DNA of 64,000 nucleotides from an uncultured Prevotella sp. (GTDB lineage: Bacteria > Bacteroidota > Bacteroidia > Bacteroidales > Bacteroidaceae): NCBI GenBank assembly GCA_900317685.1, contig ONHQ01000004.1:1-64000 (forward strand), given 5' to 3'. This document shows positions 1 to 7,993 of the stretch, piece by piece. Under the pieces are notes generated by a model. It ran no database searches. It was given only the letters and a program-made list of their open reading frames with translations, and was not told the DNA's origin. How positions within the stretch are numbered: position 1 is the stretch's first letter; each line of letters opens with the position of its first letter. Position numbers and translations under genes: made by a program.

Positions 1-118
1 ATGAAATGACAAAACATAATAAGTTAAATATAAACTGATTTATAGATAATTGGCTTTGCAGCTTGCGTTATCGCTACAAATTAATCGAAAATTCAGAATT
101 ATACATAATATTACTTTT

Positions 119-442
119 ATGGCAACGTTTGAAAAAGGAAAGGTATTTGCGCCTCAGGCACTCGTAGATTATGCCGAGGGCAGTGTGGTCAGCCGTGAGC
201 TTGAGCACAACGAGGCAGGCAGCATCACCGTGTTCTCGTTTGACAAAGGACAAGGGCTGAGTGAGCATCAGGCACCGTTTGATGCGCTCATTCAGGTGAT
301 CGACGGTGAGATGACGTTTGTGCTGGAGGATGAGCCGCTGCATCTCCGAACGGGAGAGGCGCTGGTGATACCAGCCGGAGCGCGTCATGCTGTCAAGGCT
401 GAGAAACCCTTCAAGATGATCATCACCATGATTAAAGGATAA
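119..442 (+). CDS. Small cupin domain protein
   Basis: A 107-residue single-domain cupin (beta-barrel) protein. Residues 50-90 hold the barrel: H50 lies in the first cupin motif (EHQAPFDALIQVIDGE) and H90 in the second (PAGARH), so a metal site with fewer ligands than the classical cupin is plausible. I start at the ATG at 119 because the upstream in-frame stretch has no family similarity. It is followed after 6 bases by a flavin-type split-barrel gene, so the two are probably co-transcribed. Small cupins of this kind have no single known substrate, so I assign no reaction. Confidence 0.85.
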   Translation: MATFEKGKVFAPQALVDYAEGSVVSRELEHNEAGSITVFSFDKGQGLSEHQAPFDALIQVIDGEMTFVLEDEPLHLRTGEALVIPAGARHAVKAEKPFKMIITMIKG

Positions 443-448
443 GAAGAA

Positions 449-943
449 ATGAAGTATGTCAACGACACTGTCCGCCGCCAGGATAGGCTGATGGACGAGG
501 AGAGGGCTTTGGAGCTCTTGCGTGAGAGTGAATATGGTGTGCTGTCGATGCAGGATGTCGACGGATCGGGGTATGGTGTGCCACTGAACTATGTATGGGA
601 CGGCGACCACTCCATCTACATCCATTGTGCTCCTGAGGGGCATAAGTTGCGGGCTTTGGAGCAGCATCCTCAGGTGTCGTTCTGCATCATTGGACGTGTG
701 CATCTGCTGCCGCGCAACTTCACCACAGAGTATGAGAGCGTCATCCTGCGGGGTGAGGCGCATATCCATCTCTCCGAAGAAGAGATGATGCGTGCGTTGC
801 ATTTGCTGGTGGATAAGCTCTCGCCCGACTTCAAGGAGATCGGGTATAAATACAGCGAGAAGTCGTTTCACCGCGTAGACATCATCCGTGTCGATTTCAC
901 GGAGTTTAGCGGGAAGTGCAAGCATGTGGCGAAGGCGGACTGA
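449..943 (+). CDS. Pyridoxamine 5'-phosphate oxidase-like flavin protein (NimA-like)
   Basis: A 164-residue FMN-binding split-barrel protein of the pyridoxamine 5'-phosphate oxidase-like superfamily. The N-terminal part (MDEERALELLRESEYGVLSM, then VPLNYVWDG and a GHKLRALEQHPQVSF block) is typical of the subfamily that includes the nitroimidazole reductase NimA. Many members are uncharacterised flavin or heme binders, so the substrate is unknown. It follows the cupin gene by 6 bases and is followed by a hairpin at 970-1006. Confidence 0.85.
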   Translation: MKYVNDTVRRQDRLMDEERALELLRESEYGVLSMQDVDGSGYGVPLNYVWDGDHSIYIHCAPEGHKLRALEQHPQVSFCIIGRVHLLPRNFTTEYESVILRGEAHIHLSEEEMMRALHLLVDKLSPDFKEIGYKYSEKSFHRVDIIRVDFTEFSGKCKHVAKAD

Positions 944-969
944 TGCGCACCTGTGTGTGATAGTAGTAG

Positions 970-1006
970 CAAATCCCTGCTGTTCCTTTGGAGCAGCAGG
1001 GATTTG
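970..1006 (+). terminator. Hairpin after the cupin/flavin pair
   Basis: Perfect 13-bp stem, CAAATCCCTGCTG with its complement at 994-1006, around an 11-base loop, 27 bases after the stop. There is no clear U-tract, so it may be a weak terminator or a transcript-end stabiliser. Confidence 0.6.
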
Positions 1007-1106
1007 TGGCTTCTGACGGGCAAATGGAGGACGGAAAAAGAACTACGGCTCAGTTGTGGTAAACAGAACGGCTGACGCATAACGTACGTTTCTTAAAGTG
1101 CTAACT

Positions 1107-1211
1107 TTATAGATCAGATAGCCACTTCTTCCCGCTTTTGGTACGGAACCAAAGCAGAATGCCGAGGCCGCAAAGGGCAATGGCACCATATGTCATAATC
1201 ATTATTATCAT
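1107..1211 (-). CDS. Small membrane protein, 34 aa
   Basis: Very short ORF reading MIIMIMTYGAIALCGLGILL then WFRTKSGKKWLSDL. Residues 1-22 form one hydrophobic helix, followed by a positively charged tail, as in small single-pass membrane proteins. It starts 5 bases after the stop of the DUF6722-like pseudogene in the same direction, so the two were probably coupled. I do not know its function. The clear membrane segment, charged end and tight spacing support it as real. Confidence 0.55.
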   Translation of the reverse strand: MIIMIMTYGAIALCGLGILLWFRTKSGKKWLSDL

Positions 1212-1216
1212 AGTTC

Positions 1217-1440
1217 TTACTTTTTAATTATTGAATAACCTATTCTTGCAAGTACTGCCGTGGAAGTCAATCCTACCGCAATGAATAACCAGCTAATACA
1301 TAGTTAGTCGATATGAATAATGCTATGGAATTCGTGAGCACCATAATCGTGAAAGTGGCCTTTGCAAGGTCATAGAAGAACTTCCCGAGGCTTTCCCTGC
1401 TGGAGCGTTCTTTCTCTCGAGTCTCTTTCTGTGTTACCAT
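1217..1440 (-). pseudogene. DUF6722-like membrane protein, frameshifted
   Basis: Starts at 1440 with MVTQKETREKERSSRESLGK, then FFYDLAKATFTIMVLTNSIA, and stops early at 1273. The following part (IAVGLTSTAVLARIGYSIIKK-type ending, stop at 1217) is in another frame, with no stop between about 1292 and 1217. Joined, the two parts give a protein of about 74 residues with two membrane helices, as I recall for the DUF6722 family (LGKFF..D.AK.TF start). A single-base change near 1285-1297 would account for this. A good promoter lies at 1463-1494, so the locus is probably still transcribed. A sequencing error is possible. Confidence 0.55.
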
Positions 1441-1462
1441 GGCTTGTTTTGTTTCCTATGCG

Positions 1463-1494
1463 CAAAGATAATAATAAATATGATAGCCTCCAAA
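1463..1494 (-). promoter_or_regulatory. Bacteroidetes-type promoter for the DUF6722-like locus
   Basis: On the minus strand: TTTG (1491-1494), 20 bases, then TATCTTTG (1463-1470). This matches the sigma-ABfr pattern and lies 23 bases before the start at 1440. Confidence 0.65.
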
Positions 1495-1562
1495 TATTAT
1501 ATATAAAAAAGGTGGGCTTCTTTCTTGGTATCGATAGAGAGGGTAGGCTCGATATAAACGAC

Positions 1563-1595
1563 AAATCCCCGTAGTCGCTTGGACTACGGGGATTT
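1563..1595 (-). terminator. Hairpin downstream of tRNA-His
   Basis: Perfect 14-bp inverted repeat (AAATCCCCGTAGTC and its complement) with a 5-base loop, 7 bases after the tRNA 3' end. The T-rich tract is weak. Confidence 0.7.
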
Positions 1596-1601
1596 ATGAG
1601 G

Positions 1602-1676
1602 GGTGGGGGGTGGGACTCGAACCCACGACATTCAGAACCACAATCTGACGCTCTAACCAACTGAACTACGCCCACC
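1602..1676 (-). tRNA. tRNA-His (anticodon GTG)
   Basis: Cloverleaf on the minus strand: acceptor GTGGGCG (1669-1675), D arm, anticodon stem TCAGA/TCTGA around TTGTGGT with anticodon GTG at 1639-1641, and T arm 1610-1626 (GTGGG TTCGAGT CCCAC). The base before the acceptor is G (G-1) and the discriminator is C, as expected for tRNA-His. CCA is not encoded. The acceptor 3' strand reads CCCCCAC, so pair 6:67 would be C:C, an unusual mismatch. Promoter at 1745-1776. Confidence 0.9.
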
Positions 1677-1744
1677 ATGTAAGGCTATGTGAGAGATCTG
1701 AGTCAGCGTTGAAGTGTGACTGAGATGTTTCTCAAAAGCGAGTG

Positions 1745-1776
1745 CAAAGGTAAGGGATTTTTTTGAAATCACCAAA
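1745..1776 (-). promoter_or_regulatory. Promoter of tRNA-His
   Basis: Minus strand TTTG (1773-1776), 20 bases, TACCTTTG (1745-1752). It lies inside a 9-bp inverted repeat (GTAAGGGAT, 1750-1758 and 1780-1788) just after secG, so the secG transcript end and the tRNA promoter overlap. Confidence 0.65.
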
Positions 1777-1805
1777 TTTATCCCTTACTTTTTTGCATTT
1801 TTCTT

Positions 1806-2210
1806 TTATTTTGCCGGAGCAGCAGGTGTTGCGGGAGCACTCTGAGTACCCTGAGCAGGAGCGGCAGCACCCTTAGGAGCGGCTTGTGCGGGAGCCTGCT
1901 GGCCAGCCTGGAAGCCCTGTGTGTTGGTGGGGTTGGTAGCCTGGCTCTCTGTAGCAGCCTGCTCAAGCACGCTCTGGTCTGCGGTGCTCTGCGGTGCTGT
2001 GTAAGCGCAGACGATGCTGATGACTACCATGAAGGCAGCCAAGCCCCATGTAGCCTTCTCCACGAAGTCTGTGGTCTTGCGCACACCCATGATGGAGTTA
2101 GTGGAGGAGAAGTTGCTGGACAGACCGCCACCCTTGGACTCTTGTATGAGTACAATGCCAATCATCAGCAGTGATGCCACAACGATGAGAATAACGAAAA
2201 ACGTGTACAT
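1806..2210 (-). CDS. secG: Preprotein translocase subunit SecG
   Basis: Small inner-membrane subunit of the SecYEG channel. Two membrane helices are visible (about residues 3-22 and 53-72), separated by the conserved SecG loop with QESKGGGLSSNF at residues 23-34. The C-terminal 60 residues are a Pro/Ala/Gln/Thr-rich tail, longer than in E. coli SecG. The gene starts 6 bases after the TPR gene and is the last of the minus-strand operon that begins with the sigma-54 activator at 4778. Confidence 0.95.
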   Translation of the reverse strand: MYTFFVILIVVASLLMIGIVLIQESKGGGLSSNFSSTNSIMGVRKTTDFVEKATWGLAAFMVVISIVCAYTAPQSTADQSVLEQAATESQATNPTNTQGFQAGQQAPAQAAPKGAAAPAQGTQSAPATPAAPAK

Positions 2211-2216
2211 AAACTT

Positions 2217-2993
2217 TTACTTATTATTTTTATTATTTAATATCAACTTTTCTAAGAAGCGTATTTGATCTACAAAGTAAGCATTTTTTTTTGGATAATT
2301 CAAATTTAATTGCTGAATAATTTCCAAAGCTTTCTCATATCGACCTTGCTTGATATAAATCTTGGCCAAAGTCTCGGTGAAATAGCTTTTATCCTCTTTT
2401 ACGCTGTCTTTGTTTCCTTCTTCTTCTATTTTAGGGAGATACTCGGGCGTATCCTTCAATTTTATTTTTCCCTTGTCATTATTGATGAAATTATCGATCA
2501 AATCCTGACCTTTGAGCTGAGGCTGCTCTTGTGGCTGTTCCTGCTCGTCGTCGCCTTCGGTTTCTAAGAGATAGGCGACGTAGTCGACAGCGGCATCAGC
2601 GGGTGTGGGCTTGCGCTTGGTCTTCTTGGGCTTATCTTTTTCTTTCTCTTCCTCGGGTATGGTGTCGAGGAAGTTGTTGATCAGTGATATGGTTCGGTCG
2701 CCCTTGCTTTCAGCCTTGTCCTGAGAGTGTGCCTGGCTGTTTTCCTGCTTAGAAGTCTTGAGCTGATAGTGTGCGGCCTCTACAAGGTTGAAGATCACCT
2801 TCCGGTCGGTGATGTAGATGGCAGCCTGGCGAAGCTCATCATTGAATGAGGGATCGTGGAGCAGGTAGAGGTTACGGAGCAGCAACAGCCGCGCATTCTG
2901 GTAATAAGGATAGAGCGCAAGCAGGCTGCGGAGATCGTAGACGGTCTCGCGGTCCAGAAGCTCAGGATGTTGTATGTATTGCGCTATGTCCAT
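2217..2993 (-). CDS. Tetratricopeptide repeat protein
   Basis: 258 residues from the ATG at 2993, 5 bases after the stop of lptE. The N-terminal 90 residues form a helical region (MDIAQYIQHPELLDRETVYD onward). Residues about 95-190 are a charged linker rich in Lys, Glu and Gln. The C-terminal 60 residues carry a TPR-type helix pair (IYIKQGRYEKALEIIQQLN). No signal peptide is seen, so it is likely cytoplasmic. Proteins with this architecture are common between lptE and secG in Bacteroidales; the role is unknown, probably protein-protein contact. Confidence 0.8.
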   Translation of the reverse strand: MDIAQYIQHPELLDRETVYDLRSLLALYPYYQNARLLLLRNLYLLHDPSFNDELRQAAIYITDRKVIFNLVEAAHYQLKTSKQENSQAHSQDKAESKGDRTISLINNFLDTIPEEEKEKDKPKKTKRKPTPADAAVDYVAYLLETEGDDEQEQPQEQPQLKGQDLIDNFINNDKGKIKLKDTPEYLPKIEEEGNKDSVKEDKSYFTETLAKIYIKQGRYEKALEIIQQLNLNYPKKNAYFVDQIRFLEKLILNNKNNK

Positions 2994-2998
2994 GATGA

Positions 2999-3544
2999 TT
3001 ACCAGTTGGCTACGGTGGCATTGAAGATTTGGTCGGTGAGGTCCTTGCACATCTGCTCCACGAGTTCCTGCTGTACGCTGGAGAGGCTTTGCGTGGTCTC
3101 GTAGCTCTTGGTGGAGGTGAACTGCTTCTCGAAGTCCTGACTGTGGTTGGCGTTGTTGGTGAAGCGCACGTTGACGGTCATGGAGAGTTCGGTCTGTGCA
3201 GAGTATCCCTCACTGGAGACGGATTTGTTGCGCTGACTGTATTGTGTGATCTCACCTTCGATGACGAGGTCTCCGCCCCGCTTGACCTGCTGCAGGTGGG
3301 TGTGGTTGGCGAAGACATCTTTGAGCTGATTGTTGAACATCGGCCCCATGGGTCCCCAGACATAGCTGGAGCGTATGGGGAAGTCAGCGATGCGGATGGT
3401 CTTGGTCTTGGTGTAGTCGATGCTGGCACCGTTGAATTTCAGGCTTACCTTGCATGCACTCATCAGGGCGATGGTGGAGATAAGCAGTGTGAGGGCCAGC
3501 AGCGCTTGTCTGATGACTTTAATATTCTTTTTTATCGAGACCAT
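2999..3544 (-). CDS. lptE: LptE family LPS-assembly lipoprotein
   Basis: 181 residues starting MVSIKKNIKVIRQALLALTL. The hydrophobic segment ends in the lipobox LMSAC, giving a lipoprotein after cleavage before C31. The mature part (VSLKFNGASIDYTKTKTIRI..) matches the LptE family of Bacteroidota, the outer-membrane partner of LptD in lipopolysaccharide insertion. The start lies 26 bases inside the end of the sigma-54 activator gene, so translation is probably coupled. Longer upstream ORF sequence is only the shadow of that gene. Confidence 0.85.
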   Translation of the reverse strand: MVSIKKNIKVIRQALLALTLLISTIALMSACKVSLKFNGASIDYTKTKTIRIADFPIRSSYVWGPMGPMFNNQLKDVFANHTHLQQVKRGGDLVIEGEITQYSQRNKSVSSEGYSAQTELSMTVNVRFTNNANHSQDFEKQFTSTKSYETTQSLSSVQQELVEQMCKDLTDQIFNATVANW

Positions 3545-4778
3545 ACTGTTTGATTCTTCTATAGAGTGTGCGGTCGGAGATGCCCAGCTCTTGGGCAGCT
3601 TTTTTCCTGTTGCCATTGTTTCTTTCGAGTGCTTTCTCGACCATCTGCCGTCCGAGGTCGTTGAGGTTGAGGCTTTCGGGCTCAGCCTTGATCTCTTCAG
3701 CTTCAGCATCTTGCGTTGGCGAGACGCCGTCGTATCCATTCAGTGTGTGCCCGGCTGGCGTGAGCGCGGGCATGGAGGAGGCCGGGGTGTCGAGATATTG
3801 ATTGCGGTAAGCGCTCATGTTGTTGAGCTCGCGGGTGTCGTCGAGTTGCTTCCTCATGGAGTTGAGATCGTGTCTGAGATTGGCGACGCTGCCCCGTAGC
3901 TCATAGAGGATCTTGTAGAGTGCCTCACGCTCATTCTCGTAGGAGTGCTGTCCGGGCTGGCTGATGGTGGCGAGCTCCGTGCTCTCTGGATCATCGGGGA
4001 TGAAGTGCTTGAGCTGCTCGGCGTCGATCTCCCGTTTTTCGCTGAGCACCGACATCTGCTCGGTGATGTTTTTGAGTTGTCTGACGTTTCCAGGCCACTT
4101 ATAGTGGAGCATGAGCTGCTTGGCATCGTCTGTGAGAGTGATCTTCGGCAGATGGTATTTGTCGGCCATCTGCATGGCGAAGAGCCGGAAGAGCAACAGT
4201 ATATCGTTGCCCCGCTCGCGCAAAGGCGGCATCTGTATGGGGATGGTGTTGAGCCGGTAGAAGAGGTCTTCACGGAAGCGTCCCTCAGAGATCGCCTTGC
4301 GCATGTTGACGTTAGTGGCGGCGACGATGCGCACGTCGGTCTTTCGGATCTCCTGTCCGCCTACGCGGATATACTCTCCCGTCTCGAGCACTCTGAGCAG
4401 TCGTGCTTGTGTGGCCATGGGCAACTCACCTACCTCGTCGAGGAAGATGGTGCCTTTGTTGGCGACGCCGAAATATCCCTCGCTCTCTCCGACGGCTCCG
4501 GTGTAGGCACCTTTTTCGTGGCCGAAGAGCTCGCTGTCGATGGTACCCTCGGGGATGGAACCGCAGTTGATGGCGAAGTATCGCTCACGGCGCCGGGGTG
4601 AGTTGTCGTGTATGACACGTGGAATGATCTCCTTGCCCACACCGCTCTCGCCGACGATCAGCACGCTGAGGTCGGTGGGGGCTACTTGCAGGGCCACGTC
4701 GAGGGCGTGGTTCAGATCATCGCTGTTGCCTACGATGTTGTAGCGCTGTTTGATTCTTTGCAGTTCTGTAGTATTCAT
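3519..4778 (-). CDS. Sigma-54 interaction AAA+ transcriptional regulator
   Basis: 419-residue activator of sigma-54 RNA polymerase. Walker A GESGVGKE at residues 43-50, the sigma-54 contact loop as GAYTGA (90-95) instead of the usual GAFTGA, and Walker B GTIFLDEV (109-116). The C-terminal 45 residues form a Fis-type helix-turn-helix (KKAAQELGISDRTLYRRIKQ). There is no N-terminal receiver or sensor domain, so control must come from another protein or from expression level. First gene of the operon with lptE, a TPR gene and secG. The Phe-to-Tyr change in the loop is conservative. Its targets are unknown. Confidence 0.93.
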   Translation of the reverse strand: MNTTELQRIKQRYNIVGNSDDLNHALDVALQVAPTDLSVLIVGESGVGKEIIPRVIHDNSPRRRERYFAINCGSIPEGTIDSELFGHEKGAYTGAVGESEGYFGVANKGTIFLDEVGELPMATQARLLRVLETGEYIRVGGQEIRKTDVRIVAATNVNMRKAISEGRFREDLFYRLNTIPIQMPPLRERGNDILLLFRLFAMQMADKYHLPKITLTDDAKQLMLHYKWPGNVRQLKNITEQMSVLSEKREIDAEQLKHFIPDDPESTELATISQPGQHSYENEREALYKILYELRGSVANLRHDLNSMRKQLDDTRELNNMSAYRNQYLDTPASSMPALTPAGHTLNGYDGVSPTQDAEAEEIKAEPESLNLNDLGRQMVEKALERNNGNRKKAAQELGISDRTLYRRIKQYGLDKKEY

Positions 4779-4785
4779 GGGTTGA

Positions 4786-4793
4786 CAAAATTA
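4786..4793 (-). promoter_or_regulatory. -7 box of the sigma-54 activator operon
   Basis: TAATTTTG on the minus strand, only 8 bases before the start codon, so the transcript would have almost no leader. A TTG lies 22 bases upstream (4816-4818). Confidence 0.45.
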
Positions 4794-4951
4794 CGCATTT
4801 TATTTGAGAATACTGCAATTTTGGCAGAAAAAGATGAGGGCGTGGACTAAAATACTTTCTGGGTGCCCTGTATTCCCTGTGGTGATAGTGTCTTCACCTC
4901 CGGGAGTGGGACAAAAAGAAAGAGTGGGATGCTTGTTTGCGGGAAAATGAT

Positions 4952-4959
4952 TATCTTTG
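4952..4959 (+). promoter_or_regulatory. -7 box before the prolyl isomerase
   Basis: TATCTTTG, 56 bases before the start at 5016. The upstream TTG is not well spaced (16 bases). Confidence 0.45.
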
Positions 4960-5015
4960 CAGCGGGGTAGGGAGTAGCCTGCCCGAGACATGACCATTTG
5001 AAAAGAGTAATAGAT

Positions 5016-5759
5016 ATGATCAAGATTCAAACCACATTGGGCGACATCACTGTGCGCCTGTATGACGAGACACCCAAGCACCGCGATAACTTTATCAAGC
5101 TGGTGAGGGAGGGCTTTTACGACGGTACGCTGTTCCACCGCGTCATCAAGGACTTCATGATTCAAGGTGGCGATCCCGAGAGCAAAGGAGCGCCGAAAGG
5201 AAAAGCGCTGGGCACGGGCGACACAGGATATACCATTCCCGCAGAGTTTGTCTACCCGAAGTATTTCCATAAGCGTGGAGCGCTGAGTGCAGCCCGTCTT
5301 GGGGACGAGGTGAATCCCAACAGGGAGAGCAGCGGCTGTCAGTTCTATATCGTTTGGGGTAAGGTCTACAAACCGCAGGAGCTCAAGCAGATGGAGCGGC
5401 AACTGGAGATGCAGCAAGAGCAGACCATCTTCAACGCGCTTGCCAAGGAGCACCGTGACGAGATCATGACGTTGCGCCGTAACCGCGACCGGACAGGGCT
5501 GCAGCGGTTGCAAGATGAGCTCGTAGAGGAGACGCAGCAGAAGAGCAAACAGATGGGCAAGCCGAAGTTTACCGAGGAGCAGGTGAAAGCCTACACTACC
5601 GTCGGCGGTACGCCCTTCCTCGACAACCAGTATACGGTATTTGGTGAAGTAGTTGACGGACTCGACGTGGTGGAGAAGATACAAAATGTGGAAACCTCGC
5701 GCGATGACCGTCCTAAGGACGACGTGTCGATGACCATGACCATCGTGGAAGAAGGGTAG
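5016..5759 (+). CDS. Cyclophilin-type peptidyl-prolyl cis-trans isomerase
   Basis: 247 residues; speeds cis-trans isomerisation of proline bonds. The catalytic region FHRVIKDFMIQGGD is at residues 40-53, and the end of the domain reads FLDNQYTVFGEVVDGLDVV. Between the two halves of the fold is a charged, probably coiled-coil insertion of about 75 residues (about 115-190), which is usual for this Bacteroidales type. No signal peptide, so cytoplasmic. I use the ATG at 5016; the longer frame begins with TTG and leaves the fold at its N-terminus without a match. Confidence 0.9.
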   Translation: MIKIQTTLGDITVRLYDETPKHRDNFIKLVREGFYDGTLFHRVIKDFMIQGGDPESKGAPKGKALGTGDTGYTIPAEFVYPKYFHKRGALSAARLGDEVNPNRESSGCQFYIVWGKVYKPQELKQMERQLEMQQEQTIFNALAKEHRDEIMTLRRNRDRTGLQRLQDELVEETQQKSKQMGKPKFTEEQVKAYTTVGGTPFLDNQYTVFGEVVDGLDVVEKIQNVETSRDDRPKDDVSMTMTIVEEG

Positions 5760-5782
5760 AAAATTTAGTAATGAGAACAAAC

Positions 5783-5822
5783 AAAAGAGGCGGAAAGCAC
5801 ATGATGCTCTCCGCCTCTTTTT
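5783..5822. terminator. Bidirectional terminator between ppi and thrS
   Basis: AAAAGAGGCGGA and its complement TCCGCCTCTTTT around a 15-base loop, with A- and T-tracts on both sides, between convergent genes. Confidence 0.85.
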
Positions 5823-5851
5823 ATTGATGTCTCTTGTTTCCAAGAGTGAGA

Positions 5852-7804
5852 TTACTCGTTGATCTCCTTGAGCTGCTCTGCAACCTCGTCCTTGATGCGC
5901 TGAGCGAACTCGGTCATCGGCATGGTAGCCTGCTCGCCGCCGCCCTGCTTACGCATGCTCACGAGCTTGTCAGCAGCCTCTTTCTCGCCTACTACGATCA
6001 TGTAAGGCACACGCTTGAGCTCATTGTCGCGAATCTTGCGGCCAATCTTCTCGTTGCGGTCGTCGATGTATGCGCGCACGTCCTGTGTGTCGAAATAGCT
6101 CTTCACTTCCTTGGCGTAGTCGTTGTACTTTTCCGAGATAGGCAGGATAGCCACCTGGTCAGGCGTGAGCCACAAGGGGAAGTGACCGGCCGTGTGCTCG
6201 ATGAGCACAGCGGTGAAGCGCTCGAGTGAACCAAAAGGAGCACGGTGGATCATCACCGGTGTCTTCTTGGAGTTGTCCTCTGCGGTATACTCCAGCTTGA
6301 AGCGCTCCGGCAGGTTGTAGTCGACCTGGATGGTACCCAACTGCCACTTACGGCCGATGGCATCCTTGACCATGAAGTCGAGCTTAGGACCATAGAAGGC
6401 AGCCTCGCCGGTCTCCTCGTGAGCGTGGAGTCCTTTCTCCTTGCAAGCCTGGCGGATGGCGTCCTCGCTCTCCTGCCAAATCTCATCGGAACCGATATAC
6501 TTCTCGGTGTCCTTAGGATCGCGCAGTGAGATCTGTGCATCGTAATCGTTGAAACCGAAGATGTGGAACACCTTCAGAATGATGTCGATGATGGTCTCGA
6601 ACTCTGCCTTTACCTGATCGGGACGTACGAAGATATGAGCATCGTCCTGTGTGAACGTACGCACACGTGTCAATCCGTGAAGCTCACCGCTCTTTTCATA
6701 GCGGAAGACAGTACCGAACTCGGCAATACGGAGTGGCAGATCTTTGTAGGAACGTGGCTTGCGGGCGTACACCTCGCAGTGGTGAGGACAGTTCATCGGC
6801 TTGAGCATATACTCCTCATCCTCCTCAGGCGTGTGGATAGGCTGGAAGGCATCCTTGCCATAGTGGGCATAGTGGCCGGAGGTGACATAGAGGTTCTTCG
6901 AGCCGATTCCCGGAGTGATGACCTCTTGATAGTTGTAAGGCTTGAGCACACTGCGGAGCAACTCCTGCAAGCGCAGACGCAGCTGAGTACCCTTCGGCAG
7001 CCAGATAGGCAGACCCTTGCCGACGCGGTCGGAGAACATGAAGAGTTCCATCTCCTTGCCGATCTTGCGGTGGTCGCGCTTCTTGGCCTCTTCGAGCATG
7101 ACGAGATATTCATCAAGCATCTTCTTCTTGGGGAAGGTGATACCATAGATACGTGTCATCTGCTCGCGCTTGGCATCGCCGCGCCAGAAGGCACCAGCCA
7201 CGCTCGTGATCTTGATGGCTTTGATGGCACCTGTGCTCATCAAGTGCGGACCACGGCAGAGGTCTGTGAAGTTACCCTGGGTATATGTGGTGATGGTGCC
7301 GTCAGCGAGATCCTGCTGAATGTGCTCCACCTTATATTTCTGTCCGTCAGCCTCGAACTCCTTGATGGCATCGGCTTTGGAGACCTCACGGCGCACGACG
7401 GGCTCGTTTTTCTTGGCGAGCTCTTTCATCTTGGCCTCGATCTTGGGGAAGTCGTTCTCGGAAATGGTCTGGCCGTTGGCGGGCATGACATCATAGAAGA
7501 AGCCATTCTCGATGGCAGGTCCGAAGCCGAACTGGATGCCGGGATAGAGCTCCTGGAGTGCCTCTGCAAGTAAGTGGGCGGAGGTGTGCCAGAAGGTATG
7601 CTTGCCCTCTTCGTCGTCGAACTTGTAAAGTGCGATGGTTGCGTCCTCATTGATGGGACGGTTCAACTCGGTTGTCTCACCATTGACCCCGCAAGATACA
7701 ACGTCGCGGGCGAGAGCCGGTGAGATGCTCTCTGCGATTTGAAGTCCAGTGACGCCCTGCTCGTACTCACGCACAGAACCGTCAGGGAATGTGATTTTAA
7801 CCAT
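5852..7804 (-). CDS. thrS: Threonyl-tRNA synthetase
   Basis: 650 residues, the normal length. Charges tRNA-Thr in the cytoplasm. Order: TGS domain (about 1-62), editing domain with [11 protein letters not shown], the class II catalytic core with zinc ligands in MNCPHH and motif 2 around [14 protein letters not shown], and the C-terminal anticodon-binding domain. A minus-strand TACTTTTG box at 7834-7841 gives a leader of about 23 bases, too short for a T-box or operator-type leader. Confidence 0.98.
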   Translation of the reverse strand: MVKITFPDGSVREYEQGVTGLQIAESISPALARDVVSCGVNGETTELNRPINEDATIALYKFDDEEGKHTFWHTSAHLLAEALQELYPGIQFGFGPAIENGFFYDVMPANGQTISENDFPKIEAKMKELAKKNEPVVRREVSKADAIKEFEADGQKYKVEHIQQDLADGTITTYTQGNFTDLCRGPHLMSTGAIKAIKITSVAGAFWRGDAKREQMTRIYGITFPKKKMLDEYLVMLEEAKKRDHRKIGKEMELFMFSDRVGKGLPIWLPKGTQLRLRLQELLRSVLKPYNYQEVITPGIGSKNLYVTSGHYAHYGKDAFQPIHTPEEDEEYMLKPMNCPHHCEVYARKPRSYKDLPLRIAEFGTVFRYEKSGELHGLTRVRTFTQDDAHIFVRPDQVKAEFETIIDIILKVFHIFGFNDYDAQISLRDPKDTEKYIGSDEIWQESEDAIRQACKEKGLHAHEETGEAAFYGPKLDFMVKDAIGRKWQLGTIQVDYNLPERFKLEYTAEDNSKKTPVMIHRAPFGSLERFTAVLIEHTAGHFPLWLTPDQVAILPISEKYNDYAKEVKSYFDTQDVRAYIDDRNEKIGRKIRDNELKRVPYMIVVGEKEAADKLVSMRKQGGGEQATMPMTEFAQRIKDEVAEQLKEINE

Positions 7805-7833
7805 GATACAAATTAGTTTTGTTTAAATCACCG

Positions 7834-7841
7834 CAAAAGTA
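7834..7841 (-). promoter_or_regulatory. -7 box of thrS
   Basis: TACTTTTG on the minus strand, 30 bases before the thrS start; TTG at 7863-7865 is 21 bases upstream. Confidence 0.45.
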
Positions 7842-7933
7842 CTACTTATTTTTTGATTGGCGCAATATTTTGGGTATTTTTATCCCTAAAATCAATAATT
7901 GTCTCCGGTGGTGTTTTTTACACGTAAAAGTAG

Positions 7934-7941
7934 TAACTTTG
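7934..7941 (+). promoter_or_regulatory. -7 box of hrpB
   Basis: TAACTTTG followed directly by the two AAGGAG repeat copies (7942-7991) that form the whole leader of hrpB. Confidence 0.5.
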
Positions 7942-7991
7942 TAGCTATATATAATAAGGAGTAAAAATTAGCTATATATATAATAAGGAGT
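7942..7991 (+). repeat. Two copies of the TATATAATAAGGAGT element
   Basis: Two 20-base direct repeats (TAGCTATATATAATAAGGAG type) whose AAGGAG boxes start at 7956 and 7985, 29 bases apart. The second AAGGAG ends 3 bases before the ATG at 7994 and 9 bases before the in-frame ATG at 8000, so it could act as a true Shine-Dalgarno site for the latter. The same element occurs at 19821, 39937-40114 and 43571. Confidence 0.7.
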
Positions 7992-7993
7992 CG

